The translations under genes and the position numbers were made by a program. Positions 35,798 to 44,722 of a stretch of DNA of 64,000 bases are shown here, piece by piece. Each line of letters starts with the position of its first letter. The first letter of the stretch is position 1. Origin of the DNA: Clostridia bacterium (GTDB lineage Bacteria; Bacillota; Clostridia; Oscillospirales; Acutalibacteraceae); the NCBI GenBank assembly GCA_017517865.1, contig JAFWYB010000027.1:1-64000 (forward strand), in the 5' to 3' direction. Below the pieces are notes generated by a model. The model ran no database searches. It was not told the DNA's origin and saw only the letters and a program-made list of their open reading frames with translations.

Positions 35798-35834
35798 AAA
35801 ACAAAAGCGCTGTCAGTAATTCCAACAACGCTTT
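35798..35834 (-). terminator. Terminator of the O-acetylation operon
   Basis: AAAGCG (35804-35809) pairs with CGCTTT (35829-35834); the minus strand reads into TGTTTTTTC. It closes the gene starting at 36946. Confidence 0.65.
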
Positions 35835-35842
35835 AATGCTTT

Positions 35843-36946
35843 TTATTTAAGAAGATCTGTGCTCTGCTCAACAACCATTGTGCTGTATATAAAGAGTACA
35901 TCCTGATTTGTGAACTTAACAAATTTCGATATCATCATCGGGTTAAGGTCACGGGTATCAATAACAGTTATCTCACTGTAATCACTTATAAGCAGAGGCA
36001 CCAGACTGCTGCCGAAGGAGTCACGGAAAACAACCAGCTTTTTATCCTCTTTACCCATAGGATTTGTTATTTTCATAAGAGGTCTTCTTGCACCTGAAAG
36101 GAAAATATCGTAATGGTCCATAGAGGAAAGGTTTTCAAGGTTGTAAACGGGAACCTCTTTGTTCTTTTCAACGTCGAGCACGGTTGAAGCCTTTATCTGC
36201 TCATTTTCGAGATACAGTATCTCGTCGGGCTCAAGCGAAAGAGCTGACTGACCGTAATAAACGCCGTAAAACTCACCTGCGCTGTGCTCAGTGTAGTCCG
36301 TCACAGGACTCATACCCATCTTTTCACGGATGTAATTTGCAACATCAACTATTTTTTCCTGACGCCAGTGAGTGTCAGTCGTATAGTAGTCATCAGCCGA
36401 GAGCTCGTCACGGATTGAGATTTCAAGCATATTTCCGCCGATACCCTTGTTCACCTGAGAATAAAGGTAGTCATAATCAAAGGCGGGATAGCCGTTCTTT
36501 TCTGCAAGATAATAGTTTTTATCGGGTATGATTGCGTAATAAACCTTACAGTCGGTATCCTCAATATTTTTCTGATAAAGGCTGTTTATTCTCTCGTTGA
36601 AGGTGTCAAGCTGCTGCTGAGTTATATCTCCGTCAAACTTGCTTGCATGCCCTTCAGCAATATAGATACCGTTGTTATCCCTCTGATTGTATAAATCAAA
36701 AAGAACCTTAGCCTTTATTCGTCTGAAGGTATTTCTCAGCGGAAACTGCTCATTGACATAGGTCTCAAAATCCCTCATAAATTTGCCTTCCACAAGTGTT
36801 TCATAAGACACCTCGGGAAACTGAGCAAGGGGTCTTCTTTCCCACTCTGATATTTCATCAGGACTCTTTATAAGAAGCCATGCGGAAAAGCCGCCTACGA
36901 TAATGCAGAAAACAAGGGTAGTTACAATATATCTTATTTTTTTCAT
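35843..36946 (-). CDS. AlgX/DHHW-like SGNH O-acetylation partner
   Basis: A 367-residue protein with one N-terminal membrane segment (about 7-25) and an extracellular SGNH-type domain. DTHWRQEKIVDVA gives the DxxH-type His motif and FRDSFGSSL the Ser. This DHHW/AlgX type works with an MBOAT acyltransferase to transfer acetyl groups to extracellular polymers. The MBOAT gene lies 12 bases upstream, so they form a pair. The glycan acceptor is unknown. Confidence 0.88.
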   Translation of the reverse strand: MKKIRYIVTTLVFCIIVGGFSAWLLIKSPDEISEWERRPLAQFPEVSYETLVEGKFMRDFETYVNEQFPLRNTFRRIKAKVLFDLYNQRDNNGIYIAEGHASKFDGDITQQQLDTFNERINSLYQKNIEDTDCKVYYAIIPDKNYYLAEKNGYPAFDYDYLYSQVNKGIGGNMLEISIRDELSADDYYTTDTHWRQEKIVDVANYIREKMGMSPVTDYTEHSAGEFYGVYYGQSALSLEPDEILYLENEQIKASTVLDVEKNKEVPVYNLENLSSMDHYDIFLSGARRPLMKITNPMGKEDKKLVVFRDSFGSSLVPLLISDYSEITVIDTRDLNPMMISKFVKFTNQDVLFIYSTMVVEQSTDLLK

Positions 36947-36958
36947 AAAGCTACCCCC

Positions 36959-38350
36959 TTAAAATCTGAAATAGAGGAAGGGATTGAATGAACCGTCAAC
37001 AAGATATGCAGTTGAAACTATAAGCACAACCGCCATAAATACAGGTTCAAGCACCGCTGCCACTTTTGTCTTTTCATATTTTCTTGCAATGTTTCTCACA
37101 ATAGGAGTTGCGGCAAAGAGAGCCACAAGAAATACTACAAGATATGACCTGAGATTATAAAGAGTATCCGCAGTCATAAAGGGAAGACCTGCCGCACCGA
37201 ACATTATCTTTATATCACTCCACGCCTGAGAGAAGGTTGTTGCGTTAAAGAGTACGAAAGAAATAAGAACGGTAAAGATAACATAAATATGCTGAACAAA
37301 TGCAGGTGTCTTCTTTAGAGCCTTACCGTAAATGAACTTTTCAAGAATGAGAAGCACACCGAAGTAAAGTCCCCAGCTCATAAATGTCCAGCCGGCTCCG
37401 TGCCATATACCTGTAAGTCCCCACACAACAAAAATGTTGATAATGTGACGCAGCTTACCCTTTCTGTTGCCGCCGAGGGGAATATAAACATAATCTCTGA
37501 ACCATGAGCCGAGAGACATATGCCATCTGCGCCAGAATTCAGTAATACTCTTTGAAATGAAGGGATAGTCAAAGTTTTCAAGGAAGCGGAAGCCGAGCAT
37601 TTTTCCTATACCTATTGCCATATCGCTGTATGCAGAAAAATCGAAATAAATCTGCAGTGAATATGAAACGGCATAAATCCACGCGAAAACAACGCTCGGC
37701 TCTGTGCTTTCACGGTAAGCGGTGCAGAGTGCACCCAATATATTTGCAATCAGTACTTTTTTTCCGAGACCTACAACAAAGCGTCTTGCACCCTCGGAAA
37801 ACTTTTCAAGGCTGTGAGTTCTTGCGGTAAGATCCTCAGCAACGGTGGTGTATCTTACGATAGGACCCGCAATAAGCTGAGGGAAAAGAACAATGTAAGC
37901 CGCAAGATTTATCCAGTTTCTCTGAGCAGGAGTGTCGCCTCTGTAAACATCGACGACATAGCTGAGCGCCTGGAAGGTATAGAAGCTTATGCCGATAGGT
38001 AAAGCCAATTTCAAAAGAGGTATGTCAGCCCCCGTAAGACTGCCTATTGACCCGAGAATGAAATCTGCATACTTGAAAATGCCGAGGAAAATAAGAGGAA
38101 CCGCTACTGATATTACCAGCAGCGGTTTCGCGAAACGGGTTTCTCTCAGTTTTTCCGTCAGCAATCCCGCAAGATAACAGAAGGTGATGGTAACAAGCAT
38201 AAGAACCGTGTATTTCGGCTCGCCCCACCAATAAAAGGCAAGGGAAAAAATGAGCAGAACCGTATTCTTAAGCTTTTTCGGTGCTATAAAATAGCACACC
38301 AGCACCAACGGTAAAAAAACGTATAAAAACGGAATTGATGAAAAAACCAT
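36959..38350 (-). CDS. MBOAT-family O-acyltransferase (AlgI-like)
   Basis: A 463-residue membrane acyltransferase with about 11 hydrophobic segments. MBOAT motifs include FYTFQALSYVVDVYRGD, YSDMAIGIGKMLGF, FWRRWHMSLG and WHGAGWTF with the catalytic His. It moves acetyl groups across the membrane to its DHHW partner. Co-transcribed with that gene and the upstream lipoprotein. Confidence 0.93.
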   Translation of the reverse strand: MVFSSIPFLYVFLPLVLVCYFIAPKKLKNTVLLIFSLAFYWWGEPKYTVLMLVTITFCYLAGLLTEKLRETRFAKPLLVISVAVPLIFLGIFKYADFILGSIGSLTGADIPLLKLALPIGISFYTFQALSYVVDVYRGDTPAQRNWINLAAYIVLFPQLIAGPIVRYTTVAEDLTARTHSLEKFSEGARRFVVGLGKKVLIANILGALCTAYRESTEPSVVFAWIYAVSYSLQIYFDFSAYSDMAIGIGKMLGFRFLENFDYPFISKSITEFWRRWHMSLGSWFRDYVYIPLGGNRKGKLRHIINIFVVWGLTGIWHGAGWTFMSWGLYFGVLLILEKFIYGKALKKTPAFVQHIYVIFTVLISFVLFNATTFSQAWSDIKIMFGAAGLPFMTADTLYNLRSYLVVFLVALFAATPIVRNIARKYEKTKVAAVLEPVFMAVVLIVSTAYLVDGSFNPFLYFRF

Positions 38351-38359
38351 ATTTCAGTC

Positions 38360-38965
38360 TTAAGCAGCGATGTTACCCTCAAGAACTACTTCAGCAGCTG
38401 TAAGAGCTGTTGTTGCCTGGCTCTTGAAATAGTCGATATTATCTGCAAGACCGTATGCAGTAACAATGTAGCTGCCTGTCTTGATAACTACGAACTTCTC
38501 TGGGAAGCCGCACATCCACTGAGCGGTGTCAAGATCAGCCTTGAAATCTGCTGCGAATGCTGCTGCATCAACGCCGTCCTTAAGAAGGTAAGCAGCACCT
38601 GTGAAGCTGTTAGCGTTCATCATATTCATAACATTAGCAGCATCTTCGATGTTTGCATTCTGTGTAGCGGGAAGGTGAGCAACAACATTGAGCTCTTCTG
38701 CAAGAGCAACGTCATACTTAGCGGGACCTTCCATTGACATGTTTGCTTCGTCACCGCCGCCGATGGGGAACTTTTTATCTTCAGCGTATGAAGCAAATAC
38801 CTTTGTGAGAACTTCAACTGCATCAGCGTATGTTACATCTGCTGCCGTTGTTTCAGTGTTTGCATCTGTGTTTGTGTTTGCGTCTGTGTTTGTCTTACCG
38901 CCGCAAGCTGCGAAGCATACGAGAACTACGGTAAGTGCAAGTACGATTGCTAAAATCTTTTTCAT
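38360..38965 (-). CDS. Lipoprotein upstream of the MBOAT pair
   Basis: A 201-residue lipoprotein. The signal peptide ends with a lipobox (VCFAACGG). A short TNTDANTNTDANTETT repeat forms a linker at about 25-40. The mature domain resembles DUF4358-type small proteins found next to MBOAT genes in Clostridia (YADAVEVLTKVF; VIKTGSYIVTAYG). ATG 38965 has TTGGAGGAC ahead; longer frames lack a ribosome site. It lies 10 bases before the MBOAT gene. Confidence 0.82.
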   Translation of the reverse strand: MKKILAIVLALTVVLVCFAACGGKTNTDANTNTDANTETTAADVTYADAVEVLTKVFASYAEDKKFPIGGGDEANMSMEGPAKYDVALAEELNVVAHLPATQNANIEDAANVMNMMNANSFTGAAYLLKDGVDAAAFAADFKADLDTAQWMCGFPEKFVVIKTGSYIVTAYGLADNIDYFKSQATTALTAAEVVLEGNIAA

Positions 38966-39128
38966 TGTAATTGTCCTCCAAAAAATTGTTCTGTAACGCC
39001 TTCCGGCGTGACCTATATAGTTATACATTATTATTGTCTGTTATTTGCTAACAAACTGTTAAATTTAAAATAATTACTAATATTTTTCGTCAAATTGCAA
39101 CATTCAGACGGTATCTGTCTTTCTTAGC

Positions 39129-40496
39129 TTACTTTTTTTCGGAGATTTCCTTTTTCACCTTCTCAAGAACGGCATTATAAGGCATAAGCATACCCTCATC
39201 CATAATGTTCGTCAGCTTAGAGTTACCCTTCGGCATAGGCAGACTCATAAGACCGCCTATAAGATACATAGCAATAAGGCGCCCCTTCTTCTTCTGAGGG
39301 AAGTCGTACTGACCGTGTGCCTTATAAAACTTGTGATCAGCCTTCATCATACCCTGCATAATATAGATAAGGTCGCGGAAAATCTTCATACCGCCCACAC
39401 CGTAAAAGTTTACGGGTCTTGTGTAGCCGTTCTGCACCGCATAGGTGAGAGTTCTTGCAAGGCGGTCAATTTCGCCGTCAGGGTTTATTTCGTCGGTTGC
39501 AACCCCGCAAAGGAAGTTTCCGCCTACCTCAGCTCTGCCCTCAAGTATCATCTGAAGGTTTGGCTCAGTGCTGTACTGACCGCTGACCAGATAGCCTACG
39601 GGCATACCCATAGTAACGGTACGGTGACCGTTGCAGAACTGTCTGTCGTCGTACATCTTGAAGCGGGGTCCCATCGAGTGGTCGCGTACCGTAAAAGCGT
39701 AAACAATAGCGTCACCCGACTGAATTTCATTGCGAAGGAACTCATCGAAGCGGTCTTTATAAATACATTTACCCGAAACTGCACATTTAAAGCAGCCGAG
39801 ACATCCGCCCTTTATTGGGTACTCGCTGATATTCACTACCTTGGTCTTCATAGGCAGTCTTTCAGTAAAGCGCTTAATCATAGCCTTAAGCTGAACATCC
39901 TCTTCGGTGGCATCGGTAACAACCGCAACAAGGCGGTCGCTCTTTGCAGAAACACCGTCAGCGGGACTTACCTTAACAGGCTTCTTCGCTGCAGGCTTTT
40001 TAACAACAGGCTCATAATAATCGTTTTCACAGCTCCATAAAACGAGCTTGAAAAACTCCTCGGCATCCTTTTGTCCCTTTTTTGTGGTAAGGTCGTCCAT
40101 GTCTGCAGAAAGGCCCTTTATGAGCTTCATATTCATATCGTGACAGTTATCTTCAACGAACTTATGGGCAGTAACATCGTAAAAATGCTTTGAGGTGGTA
40201 ATCTGTGTGACATACTTGTCACTGAAATCAACACCGCTCTTTTTCATAAAGTCGATAAAATAATGAAGCTGGCTGGGCGCGATAAAGGTATAGACGGGAT
40301 ATGAGAAAACTATAAGCTCAGCCCAATCAAGCAGCTCGAGGGCCGGAGTGAAATCACGCTGAAGCTTTTTGATAATCTGCCCTGCGTGAAGCACCCTGAA
40401 CTCGTGCTCCGGGTGTAAAAGCTCAAGATAATTTGACGTCTGCAGAGTAACGCTGTATTTGCCTCTGGGACTTCCGTTGACAATTAAAATCTTCAT
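39129..40496 (-). CDS. Two-domain flavodoxin-like NAD(P)H:FMN oxidoreductase
   Basis: A 455-residue protein with two flavodoxin-like halves. Residues 1-175 begin ILIVNGSPRGKYSVTLQ, the NADPH-dependent FMN reductase pattern. A Lys/Ala/Pro linker follows (VVKKPAAKKPVKVSPADG, about 178-198). Residues about 205-350 form a second half with GGCLGCFKCAVSGKCIYKD, a Cys-rich segment typical of iron-sulfur flavoproteins. The C-terminus is basic. Start at 40496 (GGAAGGTT ahead) preferred over upstream. Confidence 0.78.
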   Translation of the reverse strand: MKILIVNGSPRGKYSVTLQTSNYLELLHPEHEFRVLHAGQIIKKLQRDFTPALELLDWAELIVFSYPVYTFIAPSQLHYFIDFMKKSGVDFSDKYVTQITTSKHFYDVTAHKFVEDNCHDMNMKLIKGLSADMDDLTTKKGQKDAEEFFKLVLWSCENDYYEPVVKKPAAKKPVKVSPADGVSAKSDRLVAVVTDATEEDVQLKAMIKRFTERLPMKTKVVNISEYPIKGGCLGCFKCAVSGKCIYKDRFDEFLRNEIQSGDAIVYAFTVRDHSMGPRFKMYDDRQFCNGHRTVTMGMPVGYLVSGQYSTEPNLQMILEGRAEVGGNFLCGVATDEINPDGEIDRLARTLTYAVQNGYTRPVNFYGVGGMKIFRDLIYIMQGMMKADHKFYKAHGQYDFPQKKKGRLIAMYLIGGLMSLPMPKGNSKLTNIMDEGMLMPYNAVLEKVKKEISEKK

Positions 40497-40604
40497 ATTT
40501 AACCTTCCTTTGATTTTATCTTTGTTGCAATAATAACACGATAAAGTGATTTTAAATTTCCGTTTTATCAATATAGTTCAAAAGCTCTTCACTCCAAATA
40601 AAGG

Positions 40605-40633
40605 TTGACAAAAAAACAGCTTTGATATATAAT
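40605..40633 (+). promoter_or_regulatory. Perfect consensus promoter of a tRNA locus
   Basis: TTGACA (40605-40610), exactly 17 bases, TATAAT (40628-40633). Its transcript starts near 40640 and runs first into the broken tRNA-Pro at 40658, then into the intact tRNA-Pro at 40857. Confidence 0.92.
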
Positions 40634-40657
40634 ACCAAAGCAACACAACAATAGCAT

Positions 40658-40698
40658 CGAGGCGTGGCGCAGTTTGGTAGCGCATCTGCTTTGGGAGC
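40658..40698 (+). pseudogene. tRNA-Pro fragment (5' half)
   Basis: CGAGGCG acceptor strand, a full D arm (GCGC-AGTTTGGTA-GCGC) and the anticodon arm up to CTTTGGGAGC match a tRNA-Pro(TGG) 5' half with normal D-loop. After 40698 the sequence is unrelated, and no variable loop, T arm or 3' acceptor follows. The break lies just after the anticodon loop, a known integration site. The 158 bases to the next tRNA (40699-40856) hold no gene and may be an element-end remnant. Confidence 0.85.
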
Positions 40699-40856
40699 GT
40701 GTCTAGCAGTTATAGCCGAGATTTTGCAAAACTCCCGAAAGCCCTTGAAACATCAGCATTTTCGGTACTTTATAAAAACGCAAAATCGCGTGGAATTTGC
40801 GTTTGACCACAGTTTGTCCCACTTCCACGCAAAAGCGAGAAAAATTGAATAAAAAT

Positions 40857-40932
40857 CGGGGTGTGGCGCAGTTGGGAGCGCGCGACATTTGGGATGTTGA
40901 GGCCGCAGGTTCGAACCCTGTCACTCCGACCA
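40857..40932 (+). tRNA. tRNA-Pro(TGG)
   Basis: Complete cloverleaf. Acceptor CGGGGTG pairs with CACTCCG (one G-U). D stem GCGC/GCGC, anticodon stem CGACA/TGTTG, loop TTTGGGA with anticodon TGG. T arm GCAGG-TTCGAAC-CCTGT. Discriminator A and CCA (40930-40932) are encoded. The D-loop is short by a base relative to the upstream fragment. Confidence 0.93.
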
Positions 40933-40936
40933 CAAA

Positions 40937-40982
40937 AATGACCTAAAGCAGAGATTTATTCTCCACTTTAGGTCATTTTTTA
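40937..40982 (+). terminator. Terminator after tRNA-Pro
   Basis: AATGACCTAAAG (40937-40948) pairs exactly with CTTTAGGTCATT (40966-40977), followed by T residues. Confidence 0.93.
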
Positions 40983-41073
40983 TTACTATTTAGGTGTTTT
41001 ATTCCCACTTTTAGAAAATCCGCAATTTTTTGTCCACAGTTTTATCGCACTTTTTGTGCGACTGCAAAAATCC

Positions 41074-41102
41074 TTTTCTTTGTTTACTGCGGGGCAGATT
41101 TT
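41074..41102 (+). repeat. 29-base direct repeat copy A (candidate attL)
   Basis: These 29 bases match 47856-47884 at 26 positions in the same orientation; the three differences are transitions. The two copies frame a coherent element with excisionase, integrases and iterons, so they are candidate att sites. Between the tRNA terminator and the next gene (40983-41203) nothing else is seen apart from a short GTGCGA/TCGCAC dyad. Confidence 0.6.
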
Positions 41103-41203
41103 GAGGGCTCCCATGCTCAAACTGAACATGATATATTATAAGCTTGAATCAATTGCCTATTGGAACATTGTGATTCTTCATTTTAAGAACTTAATCAGAT
41201 GTT

Positions 41204-41596
41204 TTATTCTTCACTCATCATTTTCTTATATATAGCTATTGCTTTTTGCGTCGGTTTATTCTCTCTTTCATTTCTCTGTATTATAGCTCTGTTAAGTTGA
41301 TGGGCGGATATGCCCCTGACAGTTCTTCCTGCCGGCTTCTGAACAATCACACGCGCAGCAATGCTTTTTGCCTTATCCGTACCTAATTTCACTTCTGTAG
41401 CAAACCCATCCTCATGCGCAGCAACAATTCGCGAAGCCGCTATCATATCTTGTAAAGACACTTCGGCAAAATCGGGTCTGGAACTGCGAAGACCACTTGC
41501 TCCACGTACATTAATCCAATGTGTGCTGGGCTTACTTGCTGTTTTCATTCTAGTCGCACGGCCTCGCATTTTCTTCTTTGTTCTTTTCTCAATCAT
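41204..41596 (-). CDS. Hypothetical basic protein (cargo)
   Basis: A 130-residue basic protein I do not recognise. The N-terminus is Lys/Arg-rich (EKRTKKKMRGRATRMKT), suggesting nucleic-acid binding, and the C-terminal part is helical (GISAHQLNRAIIQRNEREN). Its start at 41596 overlaps the upstream gene's end. It forms a two-gene unit diverging from the peptidase gene. Confidence 0.6.
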   Translation of the reverse strand: MIEKRTKKKMRGRATRMKTASKPSTHWINVRGASGLRSSRPDFAEVSLQDMIAASRIVAAHEDGFATEVKLGTDKAKSIAARVIVQKPAGRTVRGISAHQLNRAIIQRNERENKPTQKAIAIYKKMMSEE

Positions 41597-41597
41597 T

Positions 41598-42128
41598 TCA
41601 TTTACCCGCCTTTTTATCAATTGCATCCATATAATCAGAAAGCAAGTTTTTAAAATCAATCAACTCATACTCCCCTTCTGATAAATCAAAAATTCTGTAC
41701 TCCACAGATGTATCACTCGCACGTTCTTTCTTCTCAACCTCTTTGCATCTTTTATTTCCGACTTTTCTGGCGTCTATTACATATAGCACTGGGAAAAAGT
41801 CTTCATAGTCAGCAACATTAACAAGTTGGCATATTTCATTATACTGATCCTCGTTAATTACACCTGCTTCTAATTTTGCTTGTGCTCCACGCAGGATCCC
41901 AGCCTTATTATCGTCAATTTCTTTAGTATGTCGATCTCCTGAAACAATTTGATCTAAAAATCGTTTGCATATCGATTTTGGATTTGATGTGATAGGCTGT
42001 TTTCTATCATTGAATCTAGTTGTACACCAAACATAATGGACATTACCATAATACCTGCGGTCTATTTTATAAGAAAAAAATGTACCTATGGAAAATAAAA
42101 ATGGATTGTTTTTATAATTAATCGCCAT
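41598..42128 (-). CDS. Hypothetical protein (cargo)
   Basis: A 176-residue protein without a known motif. The N-terminal half is rich in aromatic and basic residues (NPFLFSIGTFFSYKIDRRYYG). The C-terminal part (VEYRIFDLSEGEYELIDF) is acidic. ATG 42128 with AAGGA ahead is preferred to the GTG 18 bases earlier. Low GC and codon use differ from the integrase genes of the same element. Pairs with the following basic protein. Confidence 0.6.
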   Translation of the reverse strand: MAINYKNNPFLFSIGTFFSYKIDRRYYGNVHYVWCTTRFNDRKQPITSNPKSICKRFLDQIVSGDRHTKEIDDNKAGILRGAQAKLEAGVINEDQYNEICQLVNVADYEDFFPVLYVIDARKVGNKRCKEVEKKERASDTSVEYRIFDLSEGEYELIDFKNLLSDYMDAIDKKAGK

Positions 42129-42207
42129 ACCATTATATTCCTTCACTTTTTATTTTGCCACTTCATTATAACACATTTCAGAAAACTTTTCAACATAATA
42201 CGCTTTG

Positions 42208-42246
42208 TATCGACAAACCTTTCACACCATTACTTTTATCGACAAA
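42208..42246. repeat. Direct repeats ahead of the peptidase gene
   Basis: TATCGACAAA occurs at 42208-42217 and again at 42237-42246, 29 bases apart, between the divergent cargo genes. Likely protein-binding or -35-type elements. Confidence 0.5.
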
Positions 42247-42293
42247 ATATGTTATATTAAAATAAATCAGTTTATTAACAAGGAGTGAAAACA

Positions 42294-43214
42294 ATGTTTG
42301 CGGATGCAATTGAAAGAGTCGGCAATTTTACCAGACCCATTAAGTTTATATCTAGAAATTACAAAGATTCCACGGTAGTCCCGGGACTCGCAACACTTTT
42401 CTTTATTAACGAAGACGGCTATGCCATCACTTGCCGTCATGTAGTTGAGCAACTGGCTGCCGCCGATAATATAAATCAAAATTATTTCAACTTTAAAAGC
42501 GAATGCCTTCAAATTCCGAATGATAACAAAAGAAGATCTGCAATTAAAAAAATAGAACAAAAATATAATATTAAACCCAATCAAACCGTGCAATTGAAAA
42601 TACAGCTTCCAGATTGCGTAGACACATTTAATCAACTGGATTTTATTATTCATCCAAACTATGACATTGCGATAATTCATTTTATTGGTTTTAAGAATGT
42701 TGTTTACAACGGCCATGCTGTATTTGCAAAAGATGATAATTCTATACGCCCTGGAGATATGCTGTGTAGATTAGGATTCCCTTTTCCAGAGTTTACAGAT
42801 TTTAATTATGATGCTGTTAACGATGATATTGATTGGTCTTCTAACGGAACAGCTAATACACCTCGCTTTCCAATAGACGGTATGTTCACGCGTCATCTAG
42901 CTGATGAAAATGGTAATGTTATAGGAATTGAATTGAGTACACCTGGTTTGCGTGGTCAAAGCGGAGGGCCGCTTTTTACATCAAATGGTTTAATCTATGG
43001 AATTCAATCAATGACAAATCATCTGCATCTCGGTTTTGATATGATAAAGGCAAGAATGGTTATCAATGGAAAACAAGAAACTATTAATAACCAACCATTC
43101 TTACATGTTGGTCAATGCGTCCATGTAAGTCTAATCAAAAAGTTCCTAGACGATAATAAAATCAAATATTATGTTGGAAATACATTAAACGATATAGAAG
43201 CAATAAACGGATAA
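42294..43214 (+). CDS. Trypsin-like serine peptidase (cargo)
   Basis: A 306-residue cytoplasmic peptidase of the trypsin-like (S1/S6-type) fold. His is in AITCRHVVEQL, Asp in HPNYDIAIIHF, and Ser in GLRGQSGGPLF, giving the full triad. There is no signal peptide, so it acts inside the cell, like trypsin-like domains found in conflict systems. ATG 42294 has AAGGAG ahead. The divergent pair of unknown genes may be its partners. Confidence 0.85.
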   Translation: MFADAIERVGNFTRPIKFISRNYKDSTVVPGLATLFFINEDGYAITCRHVVEQLAAADNINQNYFNFKSECLQIPNDNKRRSAIKKIEQKYNIKPNQTVQLKIQLPDCVDTFNQLDFIIHPNYDIAIIHFIGFKNVVYNGHAVFAKDDNSIRPGDMLCRLGFPFPEFTDFNYDAVNDDIDWSSNGTANTPRFPIDGMFTRHLADENGNVIGIELSTPGLRGQSGGPLFTSNGLIYGIQSMTNHLHLGFDMIKARMVINGKQETINNQPFLHVGQCVHVSLIKKFLDDNKIKYYVGNTLNDIEAING

Positions 43215-43217
43215 ACC

Positions 43218-43260
43218 ATGGGGTTACCTTACATGCTAGTAAGATAACCCCATACTTTTT
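43218..43260 (+). terminator. Terminator after the peptidase
   Basis: ATGGGGTTACCTTAC (43218-43232) pairs with GTAAGATAACCCCAT (43239-43253) with one mismatch, followed by ACTTTTT. Confidence 0.88.
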
Positions 43261-43265
43261 AAATC

Positions 43266-44717
43266 TTATCTTGATTTACTTGCACGTTCTTCCGCAATCT
43301 CGGCTTTCTTTTCGGCGATCATTTCGGCAAGCTTGGCTTCGCATTGTTCTTTCGTTTCGGCGTAGACGTTGAACTTCTTGCGTTTGCCGCCGGGCAGTCT
43401 TGGGAAGAAGCTGCCTTCCCAGAGGTTGTCGTTTATCTGATACAGGCATCCCGTGCCGCTCTTGCGTATCTTTCTCGGCTCGGGTTCGGGATGGGGCTCT
43501 GTGGGCGCACACGGGGCGTTTACGGGCGTATTCGGGGTCGCCGTGGGTGTTTTCTCGACCGCGGGCATTTGCGCGTCTGTGCGCCCGATCTTGCGGTCAA
43601 TGCTCACCGCCGCCTGCATCTGCATGGTGTCGGTCACGTGGCTGTAAATATCCAGAGTGGTTGCCGCTGACACGTGACCTATGGTTGCCGACAGCGTTTT
43701 TACGTCCATTCCGTTCTCCAGTGCCATGGTTGCGAAGGTATGGCGCAGATCGTGGAACCGCACGTGCTTGCATCCTGCTCTTTTGAGCATGATCGACAGG
43801 ATATCACCAACGGACGTGGGATACCGCGGCACGTCGGAATTTTGCGGCGACGGGAACATCCATCGTGAGTTCACCGTTTCCTTATACTTTCTCAGAACCT
43901 CCACCAGCGACGGCGGCAGTACCACCGTGCGGATGGAGCTTTTTGTTTTCGGCACGGAGATATCGATCTCGCCGTTCACCGCACACGCCTGGCGGACGAT
44001 GTGTAGCTCGCCCGTTTGGAAGTTGAGGTCATCCCATTGCAGTCCCATCAGCTCCCCTCGGCGCATCCCCGTGCCGAGCTCCAAGAGGAACAGTTCGTAG
44101 TATCCGTCCTCTTTGGCCTGGGCAAGGAATCGCTGTAGCTCGTCCTTGGTCAGCACCTGCATCTCCCGCGCCTTTTTCGGCGGCAATTTACAGCCGATGG
44201 CGGGATTGACTCGTATCAGTCCTTCGGCTACCGCTTTTTCCAGAGCCATGCGACAGCTTGCGTGGCAGGCGCGCACCATGCGGTCGGACAGTCCGGGGCC
44301 GTATTTCTCAACGTACTGCTTTCGTCCGTTTCGCTTCAATCGTGCATAGAACTGTTGCAGGTCGTTCTGCGTCAGTTTGTTCAACGGTATCTTGCCGATC
44401 TCGGGGATGATGTGGTCGTAGATTCGGTTCTCGTAGTTTTGCTGAGTCAACGGTCGGATGGCAGGCTTTGAGTAGTTCTCGTACCAGAACTCCACCCAAT
44501 CACCGAACAGCATATCCGGCTTGCACCGCGTGCTTGGCGGTCGGTATTCCTCTTTCAGTTTTTCAAGCTTCTCGGCGCACTCGGTCTTGGTGTGAGCGAG
44601 GACGTTTTTGGTGATTGGTAATCCCTTATCATCGTAGCCGACCACTACACGTCCTTCCCACCGTCCGTCCTTGCGTTGCCGTAAAGTGCCTTTTCCGTTT
44701 TGTCTGCGTTTTGCCAT
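43266..44717 (-). CDS. Tyrosine integrase with arm-binding domain at both ends
   Basis: A 483-residue phage-type integrase. The N-terminal AP2-like arm-binding domain (about 5-55: GTLRQRKDGRWEGRVVVGYD) is followed by a SAM-like core-binding domain and the catalytic domain with Arg (TGMRRGELMGL), His-x-x-Arg (FHDLRHTFAT), and Tyr (DIYSHV). Past it, a linker (PNTPVNAPCAPTEPHPEPEP) leads to a second arm-like domain (about 425-480: GTGCLYQINDNLWEGSFFPR). ATG 44717 has AGGAGTGAG ahead. It lies 5 bases after the other integrase. Confidence 0.92.
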   Translation of the reverse strand: MAKRRQNGKGTLRQRKDGRWEGRVVVGYDDKGLPITKNVLAHTKTECAEKLEKLKEEYRPPSTRCKPDMLFGDWVEFWYENYSKPAIRPLTQQNYENRIYDHIIPEIGKIPLNKLTQNDLQQFYARLKRNGRKQYVEKYGPGLSDRMVRACHASCRMALEKAVAEGLIRVNPAIGCKLPPKKAREMQVLTKDELQRFLAQAKEDGYYELFLLELGTGMRRGELMGLQWDDLNFQTGELHIVRQACAVNGEIDISVPKTKSSIRTVVLPPSLVEVLRKYKETVNSRWMFPSPQNSDVPRYPTSVGDILSIMLKRAGCKHVRFHDLRHTFATMALENGMDVKTLSATIGHVSAATTLDIYSHVTDTMQMQAAVSIDRKIGRTDAQMPAVEKTPTATPNTPVNAPCAPTEPHPEPEPRKIRKSGTGCLYQINDNLWEGSFFPRLPGGKRKKFNVYAETKEQCEAKLAEMIAEKKAEIAEERASKSR

Positions 44718-44722
44718 TCTTC

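Noticed and set aside
40703..40933. Minus-strand frame of 76 codons starting MVGVTGFEPAASTSQ
   Set aside because: It is the antisense translation of the tRNA-Pro genes, a well-known false protein in databases.
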